A stretch of 64,000 nucleotides of DNA from assembly GCA_950295325.1 (NCBI GenBank), contig OX485804.1, forward strand, positions 27,282,001 to 27,346,000. Reading direction: 5' to 3'. The DNA is from Polytrichum commune (Eukaryota; Streptophyta; Polytrichopsida; Polytrichales; Polytrichaceae). Below, piece after piece: positions 37,906-50,012 of this stretch; the first letter of the stretch is position 1; the number at the start of each line of letters is the position of its first letter. Position numbers and translations under genes: made by a program. A model generated the notes under the pieces. That model saw only the letters and a list, made by a program, of their open reading frames with translations, had not been told where the DNA came from and made no database searches.

Positions 37906-39592
37906 GGAAGAAGCTATTCTGGTTCTTAAGTAGGTAACGGAGTTGATGGAAATGTCTAACATCACTGATCTACAAGAGTAAGTGGAGGAATTTGTAAGCA
38001 ACTGTTATTACGGAGGAAGTTGTTTGAGAATTTCTTAATAACATTGCAAATTGTCAAAAACGAAGACTTACCTGATACGTACACATGCTTTTGGCTTCGT
38101 GCCTGTCATACACACACACTGGACACGATGTTCCTTGCCACTTCCTTAAGTAAGTCCTTCCACGTTAACGCATCAAGGAAAGATTGGCGAAGGAATGACC
38201 TGTACGGAGCATCCTGCAGCACATTTGTTTTATATAGCTTTGCGGTTACAGAAGAGAATTCTCAGAGGAGATACGACTCCTAACATGTCAGGACTCAAAG
38301 GATCGCTATGTGTGAATGCCTGCAGCAGATAAGACTTCTTCCCTGACGCTCTTCACATGGCGCACCTAAGTTCTACAGGTGGAAACTGTTGTACTTTTTC
38401 ATATAAGCTTGCTTCAAACAAGTATACAGGGTGCTGTTCAAATTGAGGTGCGGAAGAGCAAGGGGAACAATAAGTGTCAGCTGGTGATCACATGATAAAA
38501 TTTTCACCTCAAACAGCAGAATGTTCAGAGTTGTTGATGTATACATGTATATTTATCCCATGCATGAGGTTCCACAAACATAATTGCACTCGGTATATGT
38601 AGACACATCATACAGTATAGTTGTGGTAGCATTTGAATTCATACCGAGGATTGCCCTGAATGCGAATAGTGTTCAACTGAATTTCTGTGTTAGTAACACC
38701 GACATTATGTCTCTAGTTCGACATGTGCCTTGTTAGCAATTCATCAATAGATTGTTCTTACTTCGAAAAATCCCATGGCCTACCTGTTAGGGTGCAGAAA
38801 TTACGGTATTTCCACAGTATTATACATTTCATTGCCTATGAAAACACATGCAGATGCTGCATATGACAATCGCCTCCAATTTAAACACAACTTTGAAGTC
38901 TGAGCACATCTCCAGGAATTTCCAGATACTTTCACGACAAAGGCTACGAGCTAGGAATTCTGTGATGTCACTGTAAAGATCAGGAATATGCTCTCAATCA
39001 ATGAACAACTTCGAAGGCTGTTGTCGCTGATCATGACCTTAACACAATCATGAGAGAGAGAGCAAGAGAGAGGGAGAGAGTGAGAGATTTCATTGAAGAT
39101 TTAATGCTACAAAGAGGGATGCAACAGAAGTACACATGATACATGGGTACACCTGTCAAGGCTGAAGAAATCCTAAAGACAGGCTAAAGAAAGAGTAGGT
39201 TATTCAACTTCTTACACACACGCAAGCGTCTTCTAAGAAATTCCTTCATAGCTGATGCTAACTAAGAAAAAATAGATGTCTGCTTACGTCCTGCAAGACG
39301 GATGCCTAATTAGTTGAACTCAAATTGTTGCCGAGAAAATAGTTATTTTGGTGTTCAGTCTAACACCATCAAAATGACTGAACCGCACCCTTTATGTCCC
39401 TACATGACGCAGTAGTTGTCCCTCCATTGCATCATGTTAAATATACACGCGAGTTCGCAAGAACAGAGTTGTCCATCAGTGCGATCACATGTTGATGTTC
39501 GGGAACTGAGTTGGGACGATGGTTGCCACTGGTTGGCACTTGAAGATAAGCCACGTTGCTCCGGAAAAATGTTCATTTGAGGGATGCATTGA
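37906..39592. other. Spacer with a GA microsatellite
   Basis: No coding exon recognised. A purine GA-rich microsatellite lies at about 39052-39088. The segment nearest 39592 is probably the 3' UTR of the minus-strand homeodomain-like gene. Confidence 0.45.
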
Positions 39593-40402
39593 CTAGTAAA
39601 TGTCTTGCCACCAAGGGTGATCACCTTCCTCAAAATCCAGTGGCGGGAGCTGTCCCCAAACATATCAAACGGATAACATCATGGTTATAACATGCCGTGT
39701 CCCACTGTTCTGCGAGGGAACTTATCAAACATGAAAATAATTTATTCTAATACTGAATGAGCACAGCGCTGTGAGAACTCATGAAATTCGGAATTAAATT
39801 CGTCAAACTGATGCCTCACCTGATCAACATCTTGCTTTAAGCCATGATCATCTGGCTTTGGCACTTCCCGTACCTTTCTCTTTCCCTGTCCCCAAACATT
39901 TCAAAAGGAACATCAGCACAAGCTGGTGCATTACACACTATGGTGAACTCATCCGCAAGGGAATGTATTATTAGACATGATAAGAAGTATCACCGTATCG
40001 ACGTTCAATGAGAGCACTGTAAGACTTCAAGCAATTGGGGAGGAAATCACAGTGGTCATGTCTCACCTGACGTTTCTCTTGACGGGCAGCATCACGCTTA
40101 CTTTTCAAGCCACTCTCGTCCGATTCGAGGACTTTAGGGTCCTCCGCGACTTTCTTCTTGAGATCCTCAAGAAGCTGCTTGTTCCGGAACCACATCTTCA
40201 CCCGGATAGGGTCATGGATACTTAGCACAAAAGCGAACAACTCTGCTCTGGTCTGATCGAGCTCATTATTGGTTTCGAACCAAGACTCCAGTTGGTGCGA
40301 TTGAAAAGTCGAAAACATCATCTTACGGTAGCCCTGGCTGCATGGATCGTGGACATCACACAACGCAACATCAATAGAGTGCTGTGATTTAAAGCAAGGC
40401 AT
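39593..40402 (-). CDS. Small protein with a divergent homeodomain, three coding exons
   Basis: Exons 40402-40067, 39885-39820 and 39649-39593 have GT-AG junctions, all phase 0, giving 152 residues from the first in-frame ATG. The frame stays open upstream to about 40466, where an acceptor-like CTGTTAG stands, so an upstream exon is likely. Residues about 26-84 fit a homeodomain: FSTFQSHQLESWF for helix 1 (L38, F42 at positions 16 and 20), an Arg at 52, then VKMWFRNKQ for helix 3 with W71, F72 and N74 at the invariant 48, 49 and 51. Position 50 is Arg and the 52/53 pair is KQ, unlike common plant classes. A Lys/Glu-rich coiled stretch follows and the C-terminus is LPPLDFEEGDHPWWQDIY, acidic and aromatic like an activation tail. 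Likely nuclear DNA-binding. I cannot assign it to a named homeodomain class. Confidence 0.55.
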
Positions 40403-40599
40403 GAGAGGGGTGAGGAACGAGTAACCAGGAAGTGCAACTAGCAAGTAATTCTCACTAGCGCTAGACCTAACAGAATGCAAGGATCAAGGTCATCGTCTGG
40501 CCACATGGAGCATATTGGAAACCATATTGGCCATATCTAGACGCGGCCAGACGAGGTTATAGCTCTCCATTGCGCTCTAACATCCTGATGAAAACTTGA

Positions 40600-41115
40600 C
40601 AGTATCAACATCCTTGAGCAATGGCTTTCGCCTCTACACGATATTCACGGAAGGATCCACGTACCTGTGCTCCCTGCAGCGACACTCCCAGAATCCTAGG
40701 GGGGTCCAAGGTGGAGCGGAGGCACGCTTCAACACACAAGATACTTCAACCTCTAGAGTACCACACAGACTGCTCTGTAGTGCGCTATCACGTCCTGAAT
40801 GTATCATAATCCTTGAGCAATCGCCTTAATTAAGCTTCCGCCTCTACATGACATTCACGGAGGCACGTATCAGTGGCACTTAAACCTGCAGTGACACTCA
40901 CACATTCATAGGGGGCTCAAAAGATGGAACAAAGGCATGTGGATGCAGCAGACAAGAATAGATAAGTAACACGTCCTGACCTTGTCACAAGCTTTGAGCA
41001 ATGGCCTTCCTTCCGCCTCTATGTGTCATACACCGGAGTCACGTACCTGTGCTGAATCCTGCAGCGACACTCACACCTGAAGCTGCAAGCAACTGACAAG
41101 ATATTCGGAGCTCTG
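40600..41115. repeat. Three tandem units of about 180-200 bp upstream of the homeodomain-like gene
   Basis: Units begin near 40613, 40811 and 40991. Each has ccttgagcaatggc (or a close variant), ccgcctctac, cattcacgga, cacgtacctgtgct, and cctgcagcgacactca in order. The third unit is shortened. They lie directly upstream of the minus-strand gene at 39.6-40.4 kb, so they may contain its leader or promoter. Confidence 0.8.
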
Positions 41116-42480
41116 GAGAACTACACAGACTGCTCATCAAATCGATATTAAGCAATCACCTTTATATTCTCCTGTGTGCTGCTGGTGCACCTAGTTACAC
41201 CGAAGTTATGTTGTGGACGCCTTAGTCAATACTGGCCTTCCAGACTTCAACGACGAATCTCTGCTGCCTGCTCTGCAACAAGCTGATCGACATCAATAAT
41301 CGTGGCCACGTTGATCGTCCTTTTGGTCACGGTGAATACCCTCGCTGCAACCCCGAAGCATGAATGCTGCTGCGGTGTATGCTTGTTTTTTTCACCCTAC
41401 TAACGCCATAGCCAAGTAGTGCATTCTTCTCTCTCCCTCCCTGCTTCTCCCCAGCACATCACTAGTGTGAGGAGCAATCTTGATGATGTGGCGTCTTCCT
41501 AGTGGCTATGAAGGAGATGGTGTATACCCATAGTCAACTTGATCCTCATGTTGGTTATCATACACATAACCATTTGGATCACATGAGGTGGCGTTCCCGG
41601 ATTGAGGAAGAGGATGACTTCCCCTTAACATAACCAAGAGCCTCATCCAAGAGCAAAAGGGCTATAAGAACTCATCACAATGTTTTGTCCGCATGTCATT
41701 CATAATTCCCAAGATTTTATCCATATGTTGATCGGTTACGGCCAATAACCAACTCGAGTAGGTGGATGACTCGGCACCGCTTCCGCAGTGTATCATCCAC
41801 TCTACGTTTGCTAGATATCTGCTCCGTAACTCTCTCCTTCACCTACCCTCCCTCAATCTAGGCATTCGTTGATCTCCATGATCATAGGGTCCAAAAGGAG
41901 AGGGTGCCAAAATGGTTATGACTGATATTTAAGTATATTTGGACAAACCACTTGTCCGAAAATGATAATGCATGTGCATTTCTGGGGACGAAAACATCAA
42001 AACGATAACATCAAAAGCAACACCACGACAACCACAACTTTGAATGTTTGTATTCCATGTTCACCAACCTCTATACTTGTGTTGCTTTGTGATGTAGTGT
42101 ATGTTATACTGGTGGTTGAAATTGTCCAAAATTCATGGATAAATCCAAATTTACTTAAATCCTAGTTTTATGTATACTAACCTTGCTCCGATGTTCTAAC
42201 CTTGCTCGGTTATTCTAACCTTGCTCGGGTGTTCTAACCCTAGAGGCCTACCTATCCATAACCATTAGGCTCTTAAGGTGGCGTTCTAGAATTGGGGAAG
42301 TCTAGGATGAACTCCCCCCAAAGAAAAGAAAAAACACAACATTTGACGCTTGAGGTGGCGATCTGGGATTGGGGAAGACGATGACTTTTCTCACATATGA
42401 TATTAATCTTTCCCCTGACCTTCCTGTCCTCTATCTAGGCGTTTTCTCTATGATCGGAGGTCTCATAGGAGAGGGAGTCA
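41116..42480. other. Spacer with a 19-bp minisatellite
   Basis: No gene seen. A short minisatellite of three to four units of ctaaccttgctcggttgtt type lies at about 42178-42240. Confidence 0.5.
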
Positions 42481-42499
42481 AAATGATTTTGTGTAGTTA

Positions 42500-42760
42500 T
42501 CCCACTTTATGTCCGGGAAGAACCGGCGGTTAGTTAGAGATGAACTGGTTGAGTTTGAGAGAGAAATAACCGGTTGCAGTACTGGGAGACTTCAGGAGAA
42601 TTACGATCATTTTAGAGGAATCTATAATAGAATATACCTCAAATGAATGAAAGAAAAACCGGAAGATGTCAACATATAATGTAATTAACCGGCTGGATTT
42701 AGAACCACTAGGATCTTGACCGACTATATATGCCCAAAAACTTCCCGGGCACTGATCCCA
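42500..42760 (+). repeat. Dispersed repeat, partner at 60540-60745
   Basis: Shares with 60540-60745 a series including gaactggtt, agtttgagag, gacttca, gatgtcaaca, ggatcttgac and tgcccaaaaa in the same order and spacing, with many substitutions. The partner lies inside the 60.4-64 kb duplicated segment as an insertion not present at 48 kb. Confidence 0.65.
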
Positions 42761-42889
42761 CTTGACTTTTCCCAGCTGGCCCTAGGGAAGTACAAACTGT
42801 CCATAAGTTTCTCTATGCATCTATGCTTCAACACTTTTAGTTGCTTCCTCATCCAATTCAAGGCCACTTGTAGTGGTGTGGGGTGGAAG

Positions 42890-43310
42890 ACTAAAGTATG
42901 TGGCCCTAAATTTTTGTAGGCACTTTCAACTCCACAAACTATTCTACCTGTTGGATTGGCTTGAAAATTGTTTTATCCAATTCGTGATTGCGTAAAACAA
43001 AAAAAAATCATTTTAAGTTCCAGAACTAGAGCAAAGATGCAAACTTTATAAGAGGTGGGACTTGAAAATTCACTTTCTCCTTAAATGATCACATAAGCCC
43101 CCCCCCCCCCCCCCCCCCCCCGCACCGTAGAACTAACTTGATTTCAATTTTTTAGCACAATGTCATAGTCCAATCTCATTATAAGACATGTTCTAACTTC
43201 GTAACTACAAGACGTGCCACTTGCCATATACAACTGAATTACATAAGGTGTCTGTTGATTGAAAAGTGTGACCACATAGTTGGCCCATATACCTTATATA
43301 TATCATAATG
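42890..43310 (+). repeat. Diverged duplicate of 44490-44945
   Basis: Both segments carry ggcacttycaactccacaaac, catccaat, a block on cttccaattt-type sequence, agtccaatctcat and a gtgaccacat block ending with cccatatacctta or cccacacacctta. The copy here is interrupted by a run of 24 C (43098-43121). Old local duplication of non-coding repeat sequence. Confidence 0.6.
43098..43121. repeat. Homopolymer run of 24 C
   Basis: Uninterrupted poly-C. Its true length is uncertain, since such runs are hard to sequence. Confidence 0.9.
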
Positions 43311-43499
43311 GGTCGATCGTCCACTTATAGCATTTAACTTAATTTAACTTAATTTATGATTTTCCTACTAGAAAGAAAATCCAAGACTTTGGAGTGACTT
43401 CTCCCTTTCATGTAAGATCATCCTACATTGAATCTAAACTACTTGCTTTGGCATGTTTTTAAGGGTTGGATCAAGACTTCAATTCAAACTACCCAGTTC

Positions 43500-43775
43500 A
43501 CAAATATGAACATCGTGTGTGTGAAAGAGGTACCTGGGAAATTAAGCAAGCAAAGGACAGACAGTTATGACACAAGGACTCAGCTTCAAAGTTGAAATGA
43601 AGGGGATGTGATATGTCTAGATAACATATGTGACATGCAGATTTAATCTCATGATGACTCTAGGTTTTTGATAGCCTCTCATGACAACTTGCTAAAAACT
43701 CTGAAACCTTGTGAGTCAAACCATGGTCAACACAAGTGTGAGTGTTTCGTAAGTTACTACTTAAGGTAGATGGTG
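43500..43775 (+). repeat. Dispersed repeat, partner at 55975-56270
   Basis: Collinear with 55975-56270: gttcacaaa, gtgaaagaggtac, acaaggact, gatgtgatatgtct, gatgac and ctttgagtcaaac-type blocks, with about one difference every five to ten bases. Non-coding. Confidence 0.65.
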
Positions 43776-44489
43776 CTAAAATCAACGACCTAAAACGATC
43801 TTACACAATAAGTACATTTTCATTTTGGAAATGCCCACCACCTTTAACACATCGAATTTCCATGTTGATTTTATATCATCTATTAAGTAAATTTTGAATA
43901 ACTTATGACATTTACACGCGAAATTCAAATTAAACATGCTTTGGTGCATTGGAATTTTCTTCCAACTTCTTATAAGAAAAAATATCTAAAACTTTCCTGA
44001 TATATCAATCATAGAATATACAAGCAACAACTAATTAGAGTGGTGGTGTTATCTATCACCATCTACCTTGATTGGCATTCATTTCATGGTGCATACATGA
44101 CTCCGAAACACAGAATCCGCAAAGCATTACAACCACTTAGACTCCACTTATTAGACATCCCCAAAAGGCTCACCATTGAACCATTCAGATCCTTAACAAA
44201 CACATCACGAAACCAATGTGCAGCCTGGGGATGCATTGAGATTGCTTGGGTCCTCTTACAGATACGAAGAGCCCGATGTCCGATGCCAATAATAATGTGC
44301 ATTTTGGAACTTCTGGGCACTTGGAAATTAAAACAAGGTTTGATCTTCACAGTGTCGGGACCCCATGGGACCAATTAAGCTAGTGGAGCCATGCATGTTG
44401 ACGACAATGTCAAGGTGAGCTCCTCCCGGTCACCGGGAAGATTGATGAAAAACTTTGCTAACTTTCATTCAACTATGTATAATAGGTAA

Positions 44490-44945
44490 GGTAATATGTG
44501 GTCTTGTTTTGGGCACTTCCAACTCCACAAACGACAGCTTTGTCTACTAGATCATACTGGAGATCGTCTCATCCAATGCGCGGTTGCAAATTATGAAGAT
44601 TGTTATTTCAACTTATGGAACCGGATCGAAGTGAGTCTATACAAAAGTTATAAGAAAGTAATGTGAAGATCTCCATTTTTTCTTCTAAAAGAAATCACAT
44701 ATGTCCTCCCAATTATTGTAGGTCATGAACTTAATTAAAAGGAGGTCTATATATTGAACATCATGAAGTCCAATCTCATGTTGTAACACATTTTTGGAAG
44801 GAAGAAACAAAAAAATAAAAATAAAATCAGAGTGTTTTTTGATGCACATGTTCATAACAACAAGCCTTGCTATAGACTGCTCAAATTGAGATGTCCATCC
44901 GACTAAGAATAGTGACCACATAAGGCCCACACACCTTAATACTTG
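44490..44945 (+). repeat. Diverged duplicate of 42890-43310
   Basis: See the partner entry. The copies lie about 1.6 kb apart in the same orientation. Confidence 0.6.
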
Positions 44946-45408
44946 TATATTTACAAGGTCTGCCTCATGAGTTCAAGGCTCAGAGCAACTCCTATTACTA
45001 TATATCCCCTGGGCTTCCCAGGCCGATCTCTAATGAGTAGCTGGGGAGGAGCTCATCCATCCATCCTTTATCCATTCATTCATCTGTGTCGAGCAGGAAA
45101 ACCCAAGAGATTTCTGGATATCATTTGCCTTAAAAAACGAAGGAAAGAGATTATAGAATCATAATCACAAGTGTGCTAGAATCACACAGTGGGAGAATGC
45201 ATTAAAGGAAATAGAGAAGGCTTTGTATTTATAACAAAGTATTTGACACCTTTATGTTCATGCTGATGGGGAGCCAACAATTAACTTCCTTTTATTTTAT
45301 TTTATTATAGATCAAACTCTAGGATAATGTCTTGGCACCTTAAAGCGCCCTCAAAGTGCCTAATGTTGGCTTTAACCTTGACCAACCTTAGGAGTCTGAC
45401 ACGCTTCT

Positions 45409-45432
45409 TGGAGTTGTATGGTTCCAATGCAT

Positions 45433-45480
<48 letters not shown>

Positions 45481-45540
45481 GTCCCAGTGACCTTGTTTGT
45501 TTGCAATGGAATTAAAGTGGTTTCATTTGTCTCAAAAGCG
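45409..45540 (+). repeat. Retroposon-like 3' end family, copy 1
   Basis: Consensus of the family: CTTCTTGGGGTTGTGTGGTT, then CCACTGGGTGCACC, then a CTCTTTCTC stretch, GGGTCCCAGTGGCCTTG, a T-rich run, ACAATGGA, and TCATTTGTCTCAAA with an A-rich end. In this copy the CTC stretch has grown into a (TC)n microsatellite (45435-45478). A 3' end defined by an A-rich tail and dispersion on both strands point to a LINE or SINE tail. Confidence 0.65.
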
Positions 45541-46384
45541 AAGGAATTTTTTTGCGAGAACCAACAGTTCCAAATTGGTTATAAAACATGACCACATGCA
45601 CATGAAAAATAATTAATGATTATAGTACACAAACTAACAAATAAAGGAAATCCAATGTCCGACCAACCAAAGTTTCCGCATAACTAAAGGGTAGAGTAAT
45701 CTAGTGTAAAAATTATTAGATAAGGTTACGTATCCAATGTCCAATCAAGGTAGAAGCACCCAATTCCATCAGTGACCCCAATTCCAACACCTGAATTTTG
45801 TCCCATAGAAAACAACCACGTACTTCATCTCAAACACTAATTGTATGAGACTTCTATGAACTTAAAATGAAAATCATCGGTCAAAAGAAACACAATGTCC
45901 GACACTATCCACTTTAGGATCGGAGGACTTATATGACTAATTAAGATCATATGAAATTTGTGAGTTAAAAAATATATACAAAAATAAAACATGCTTTTGT
46001 TCATGAGATCTCATTGATTATTGTTGTGATGAAAGCATAATTGCTAAGCCAATTAGAAAAAAACTAGATAATTTGTCTGAGTTGCACACAGGACTGTAAA
46101 GCTCAAGCTCAAAGTTGGCCACGATAGGCTCTTCTACCTTTAGGCTGTCGCTGTGCCTTAGAAGCTTGGAAGTCTTCACATCTTGCGACCAAGGACCAAG
46201 AGGCTCCATACTCCATCATATATATATATATATTACTTGAAGTAAAGTGAAGACTCATGTATTGCAACACACGGCCTTGGCTACCATAGCGGGACCATAG
46301 CCAACCACAAAGGGCAGCTTAAAAATGAGAGAAAGAAATCGGAATTATGAACACAAATCTACTACAGATCTAGAGGAAGGGGTG

Positions 46385-46410
46385 GGGTGAGGTGAGGTGA
46401 GGTGAGGTGA
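46385..46410. repeat. (GGTGA)n microsatellite, about five units
   Basis: Perfect pentanucleotide run in a spacer without genes. Confidence 0.9.
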
Positions 46411-47019
46411 GTGGGAAAATTGGGTACTGTCCTAGCTACCGTCTGGGCTGTCTCGATGGGAAATGTTGCATGTATGACAAGCTACTAATGTTGTCGCATC
46501 AAATTTAAGACCAGGTTCCTGATATTTTTAGCCTGTTGACTGTTTGAGTCTTTGGGTTTTAGGGTTCGAAAATTAATTAGGGACTAGTCAGCCCCAGTCA
46601 TGGAACAGCTCCACATTACGTCTTGGATTTATTTCCGGAGCTTTGGAGAGGGAGATATAGTTTATGTCCGTTTGAGGTGTAAATACTGGTAACATCATCT
46701 GTACGAAAAATCTCGTGCCGACTCTTGACTCTGGTTTCCTTCAAACAAGGAATGATCTAATTTCATAAGGTGGAGGTCATTGGTAGGGTAAAGATGTCTT
46801 TGGTGTGAGAAGATTAGAAGTAACTTATGTAAGAGGTTGAAACATAGATGATTTTGATCTTGAAATCAGTTTAACGAATAATAAGTAGGTTGTGCATTCC
46901 ATGTAACGGTTCTTTGGCATCGGTCTGGTTCTAGATACCACAATATCCTTGGAGTATGAAGTCATTGTATGTTAGCTCAGGTGAATAATGCTTAAGGAGT
47001 AGTCAAGTGAAAAATCCTT

Positions 47020-47090
47020 GGGGTTTCGCGGTTCTACCAAGTGCACCCCTTAGAGAGGTGTCCCTTTCTCTATTTCAAGTGTGGTTGGCC
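47020..47090 (+). repeat. Retroposon-like 3' end family, partial copy
   Basis: Carries cttggggttt, ggttctacca, gtgcacccct and ctttctct in family order, then diverges. Confidence 0.45.
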
Positions 47091-48193
47091 TAACTTATTT
47101 TTTGACATTATAAAAAAAAAATGATTTATATTCCCAAAAAAGAAGATAAGAAAAATTACCTGATTGTTTTCAATAAGCCAATGGCTATTACTAATAAAAT
47201 CCACTAAAGCTTGTTCATCATTGTTTTGACCCAATTCCTGATGGATTGCAATTTAAGCTATTGGAGTTGAAACAAGAATTGCGATGGGCCACTAACTGGC
47301 CTTCTTTGACTCGAAGAACACCTTTTTCCACTCTTGAGCTCGAGGTTCAAATGGTCATTGCATGTAAAACTTTGAGATTTGAAAGGTTAGAGTGCCACAC
47401 AGCAAAAGGTTGTAACCACATTGTAACTACTCTTGATAATTGATCTGCTTTATTTATTTAGTTATTTTTATTTATTTATTTTAGGCATCAGTGACACACT
47501 GTGTATGTTGGTAGAAAAAGAATATGAATTGGTAAATGTGAAAAAAGAGACTCGATAAGAAGTATGATCTTTATCAGAATCAATTCCAAAACAATGGTGC
47601 ATGATCAAATGTTAACTTTATCTTTTTAATTGGGGGGCCAATCCCCTTAATATTCCATCTTTTGAGACCATGACATGTCCTCACACTACCACCATACGAG
47701 TCCCATAGAATACATCTTGTGGACCACTGAAATTTTGTTTTTGCAAATGTAGTTGTTGTACTGGTAGTGTCGTATCCCAACAGTGGACATATGTGTAAAG
47801 TTGGAGGTGTTGAGATAAGGCACGCAATCCTTGGTGACAAATTTTTAGTTGGCTACTTGAAATTGAAGAGGTTAAACCAAAAAGTTTTTGCAAGCTTCTA
47901 ATCTTTGGCCGAGTAGTATTTCTCAACTTCATCTGGTGACCATGCATGTATTTAGAATAGCAAATTCATGTCAGAAGTTATAACTATTAACAAGAAAAAC
48001 AAGCATCACTCACATGTGGTCTTTCAGGCACATCGGCATTCCTCGTAATGCATGTGATGCCCTCAAACTGCATAATGTCACATATTTATGTAACGATGAT
48101 CAAATTGTTTAGCTAGCGAGTTGCTTATCACCGTGTGTCATGGACAAGCATCTCCCCTACTGTTCACAATTGAGGAAGTTCAATGTTATGCCC

Positions 48194-48335
48194 CACTAAT
48201 GCGTTTTGACAATGTTATTGTCAACTTATTGGGCACAATAATGTCAAAGATATGACATTTCTTCTTAGTGGAAACTAAGAATGTCACAAAATTTGACAAA
48301 TGAATATGACATTAAATCCACTGGATCCCAGTAGT
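48194..48335. mobile_element. 142-bp MITE-like element with CACTA-like ends, copy 1
   Basis: Starts CACTAATGC and ends CCAGTAGT, which is the reverse of ACTACTGG. A second copy of exactly the same length lies at 53516-53657. Shared interior: caacttattg, acaataatgtca, ggaaactaagaatgtcat and gaatatgacatta. CACTA-like termini suggest a non-autonomous En/Spm-type element, but a three-base target duplication could not be confirmed. Confidence 0.6.
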
Positions 48336-48473
48336 ACCTGGTGCAACATGACCATCCCCTTCAATCTTAGTTCAAGTTTCTTAGAGGCTTAGAAGTTTGG
48401 TTCCTACCCATCGAATATGAGGTCTAGTTATTAATCACATGATGGATGATGATCACAAAGGCTTCATCCAGGC

Positions 48474-48800
48474 CCCGGGCCCGGGACGGCAATACTTGTA
48501 TAAATTAAGTAAAGGTTTTTGGTAGACTAAGGCTTTGACAAATTGATGAGTTCATAATAAAGCATGAAGATATAATAATAATAAGAGTATCATACGTAAA
48601 AATAAGGTATAATAAATAAGAATATATCACATTTTCATCTGATAAAGTTAAAAAAACTCTTTTTATATCTGAGACCTATGTATAATGAATTTCCTTTATT
48701 CTTCTCATATCATCCATTGTCCACGGAAAATTACGGAGATTACCTATGTCAAATAAGATATCAATGAATTCATCTTCTTGAGTTCTTTGTGACTAAACCA
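48474..48800 (+). repeat. Dispersed repeat inserted in copy A, partner at 57767-58128
   Basis: Begins with gggcccggga and ends near tcttcttgagttctttg in both copies, sharing ctgacaaatt, aaggtataataa, and caaataagatatca between. Absent from the matching position in copy B (about 60940), so it inserted after the duplication or was lost there. Confidence 0.65.
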
Positions 48801-49001
48801 AATGCATTGAGGGAGTAAGATCTGTGAAAGAAAATTAAGCATAATAAGAAAAATGGATTGCTAACTATAAGGCGCAAATTGATGAAGATCAAGCATGCAC
48901 GACCAGCTTTGAAGTGGGGCCTGGCTTGAAATTGACCTCCCCAACTGGCCATGAGGGGAGTACTGCAAGTCCTGACAGGCCCCTGATTAGAACCACCACC
49001 C

Positions 49002-49022
49002 TGTGTGTGTGTGTGTGTGTGT
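49002..49022. repeat. (TG)n microsatellite
   Basis: About ten TG units within segmental duplication copy A, in a repeat-derived spacer. Confidence 0.9.
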
Positions 49023-49899
49023 ATTTGGTGTGGGTTTGACAAGACCATCGACTGATGGATAGTAAGTTTATGTTACCTCCAAATCCATGGAAATCTTGAG
49101 CTGAGGGTGCTCGTTACAATCCATTTAACTCTCCCATCCAGCTGGCTACTGAGTCACCATGAGTGTCTACTATTGAATATTGCTGAGAGAAAGTGTCATG
49201 TTTGTGACATTGTTGTGCTCAATAAGTCGACATTAACGTAGTCAAAACGCAGTAGTGTTGCCTTCTGAAAATGATGGAATAACGTTCAATTGTGGGAGAA
49301 TGTTCCGCAGTGGGTCCACTTAATGCAAATGTTTTCCTATACAAATGGCAGAGGTGTTTAGTGGGTAGTGCTGAGTATTGTCCTTGCAAACTAGACCACC
49401 GCCAGGAATATATGTTTGTTTGTGTACTGCTCATCCCAAAACTTAAGCACGGGTGACGTATGTGTTGGACAAATGCAAACACCCACCAGCGACCCGTGAG
49501 AACTGCAGGATGCTCATTTTGAGAACGACAAAAGAGTACTGCCTTTGGGGTCTATGCCAATTCATCACATACTTCAATCATTGCAAAAATGTCCCTTTTT
49601 GAGTCATTTTAGGTTAATGATCATAACGTGAATCTATAACTCATCACCTAGTCATGACATGGATGCCACTTACACACAAACTGTGAGATTTTGTAAAAGA
49701 AATGACTAGAATCCCATGACCACCACACATCCCCAAGCAAGTACTTGTAAATTCTATAACAACCGAGTTGTCTAGCCAGCTCTAGTACATGGAAAGTCAA
49801 GCACCCTCCCCAACTGAACAAAAGTGATAGAAAGGTCAAACAACTTGCATAGGATCGTATCTATGTACGTATGTATATAAACTGAGACAAATGAAAGAA

Positions 49900-50012
49900 A
49901 GCTGTGTCTCACTGGAGAAAACCACACCGGGCCATCAGGACCTGAGAAAGAGAGTGGGGCATTCTTTTGGTGTACGCGGTGGAACCACATAACCCCAAGA
50001 AGGGTAGAAACT
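49900..50012 (-). repeat. Retroposon-like 3' end family, inverted copy
   Basis: The reverse complement reads CCCTTCTTGGGGTTATGTGG, CCACCGCGTACACC, CTCTCTTTCTCAGGTCC, GTGTGGTTTT and TTTCATTTGTCTCA. It is a nearly complete member on the minus strand, inside segmental copy A. Confidence 0.65.

Noticed and set aside
44040-44378. Plus-strand open frame of 112 codons and its minus-strand shadow
   Set aside because: Lies in duplicated repeat sequence, without motif or conserved frame in related copies.
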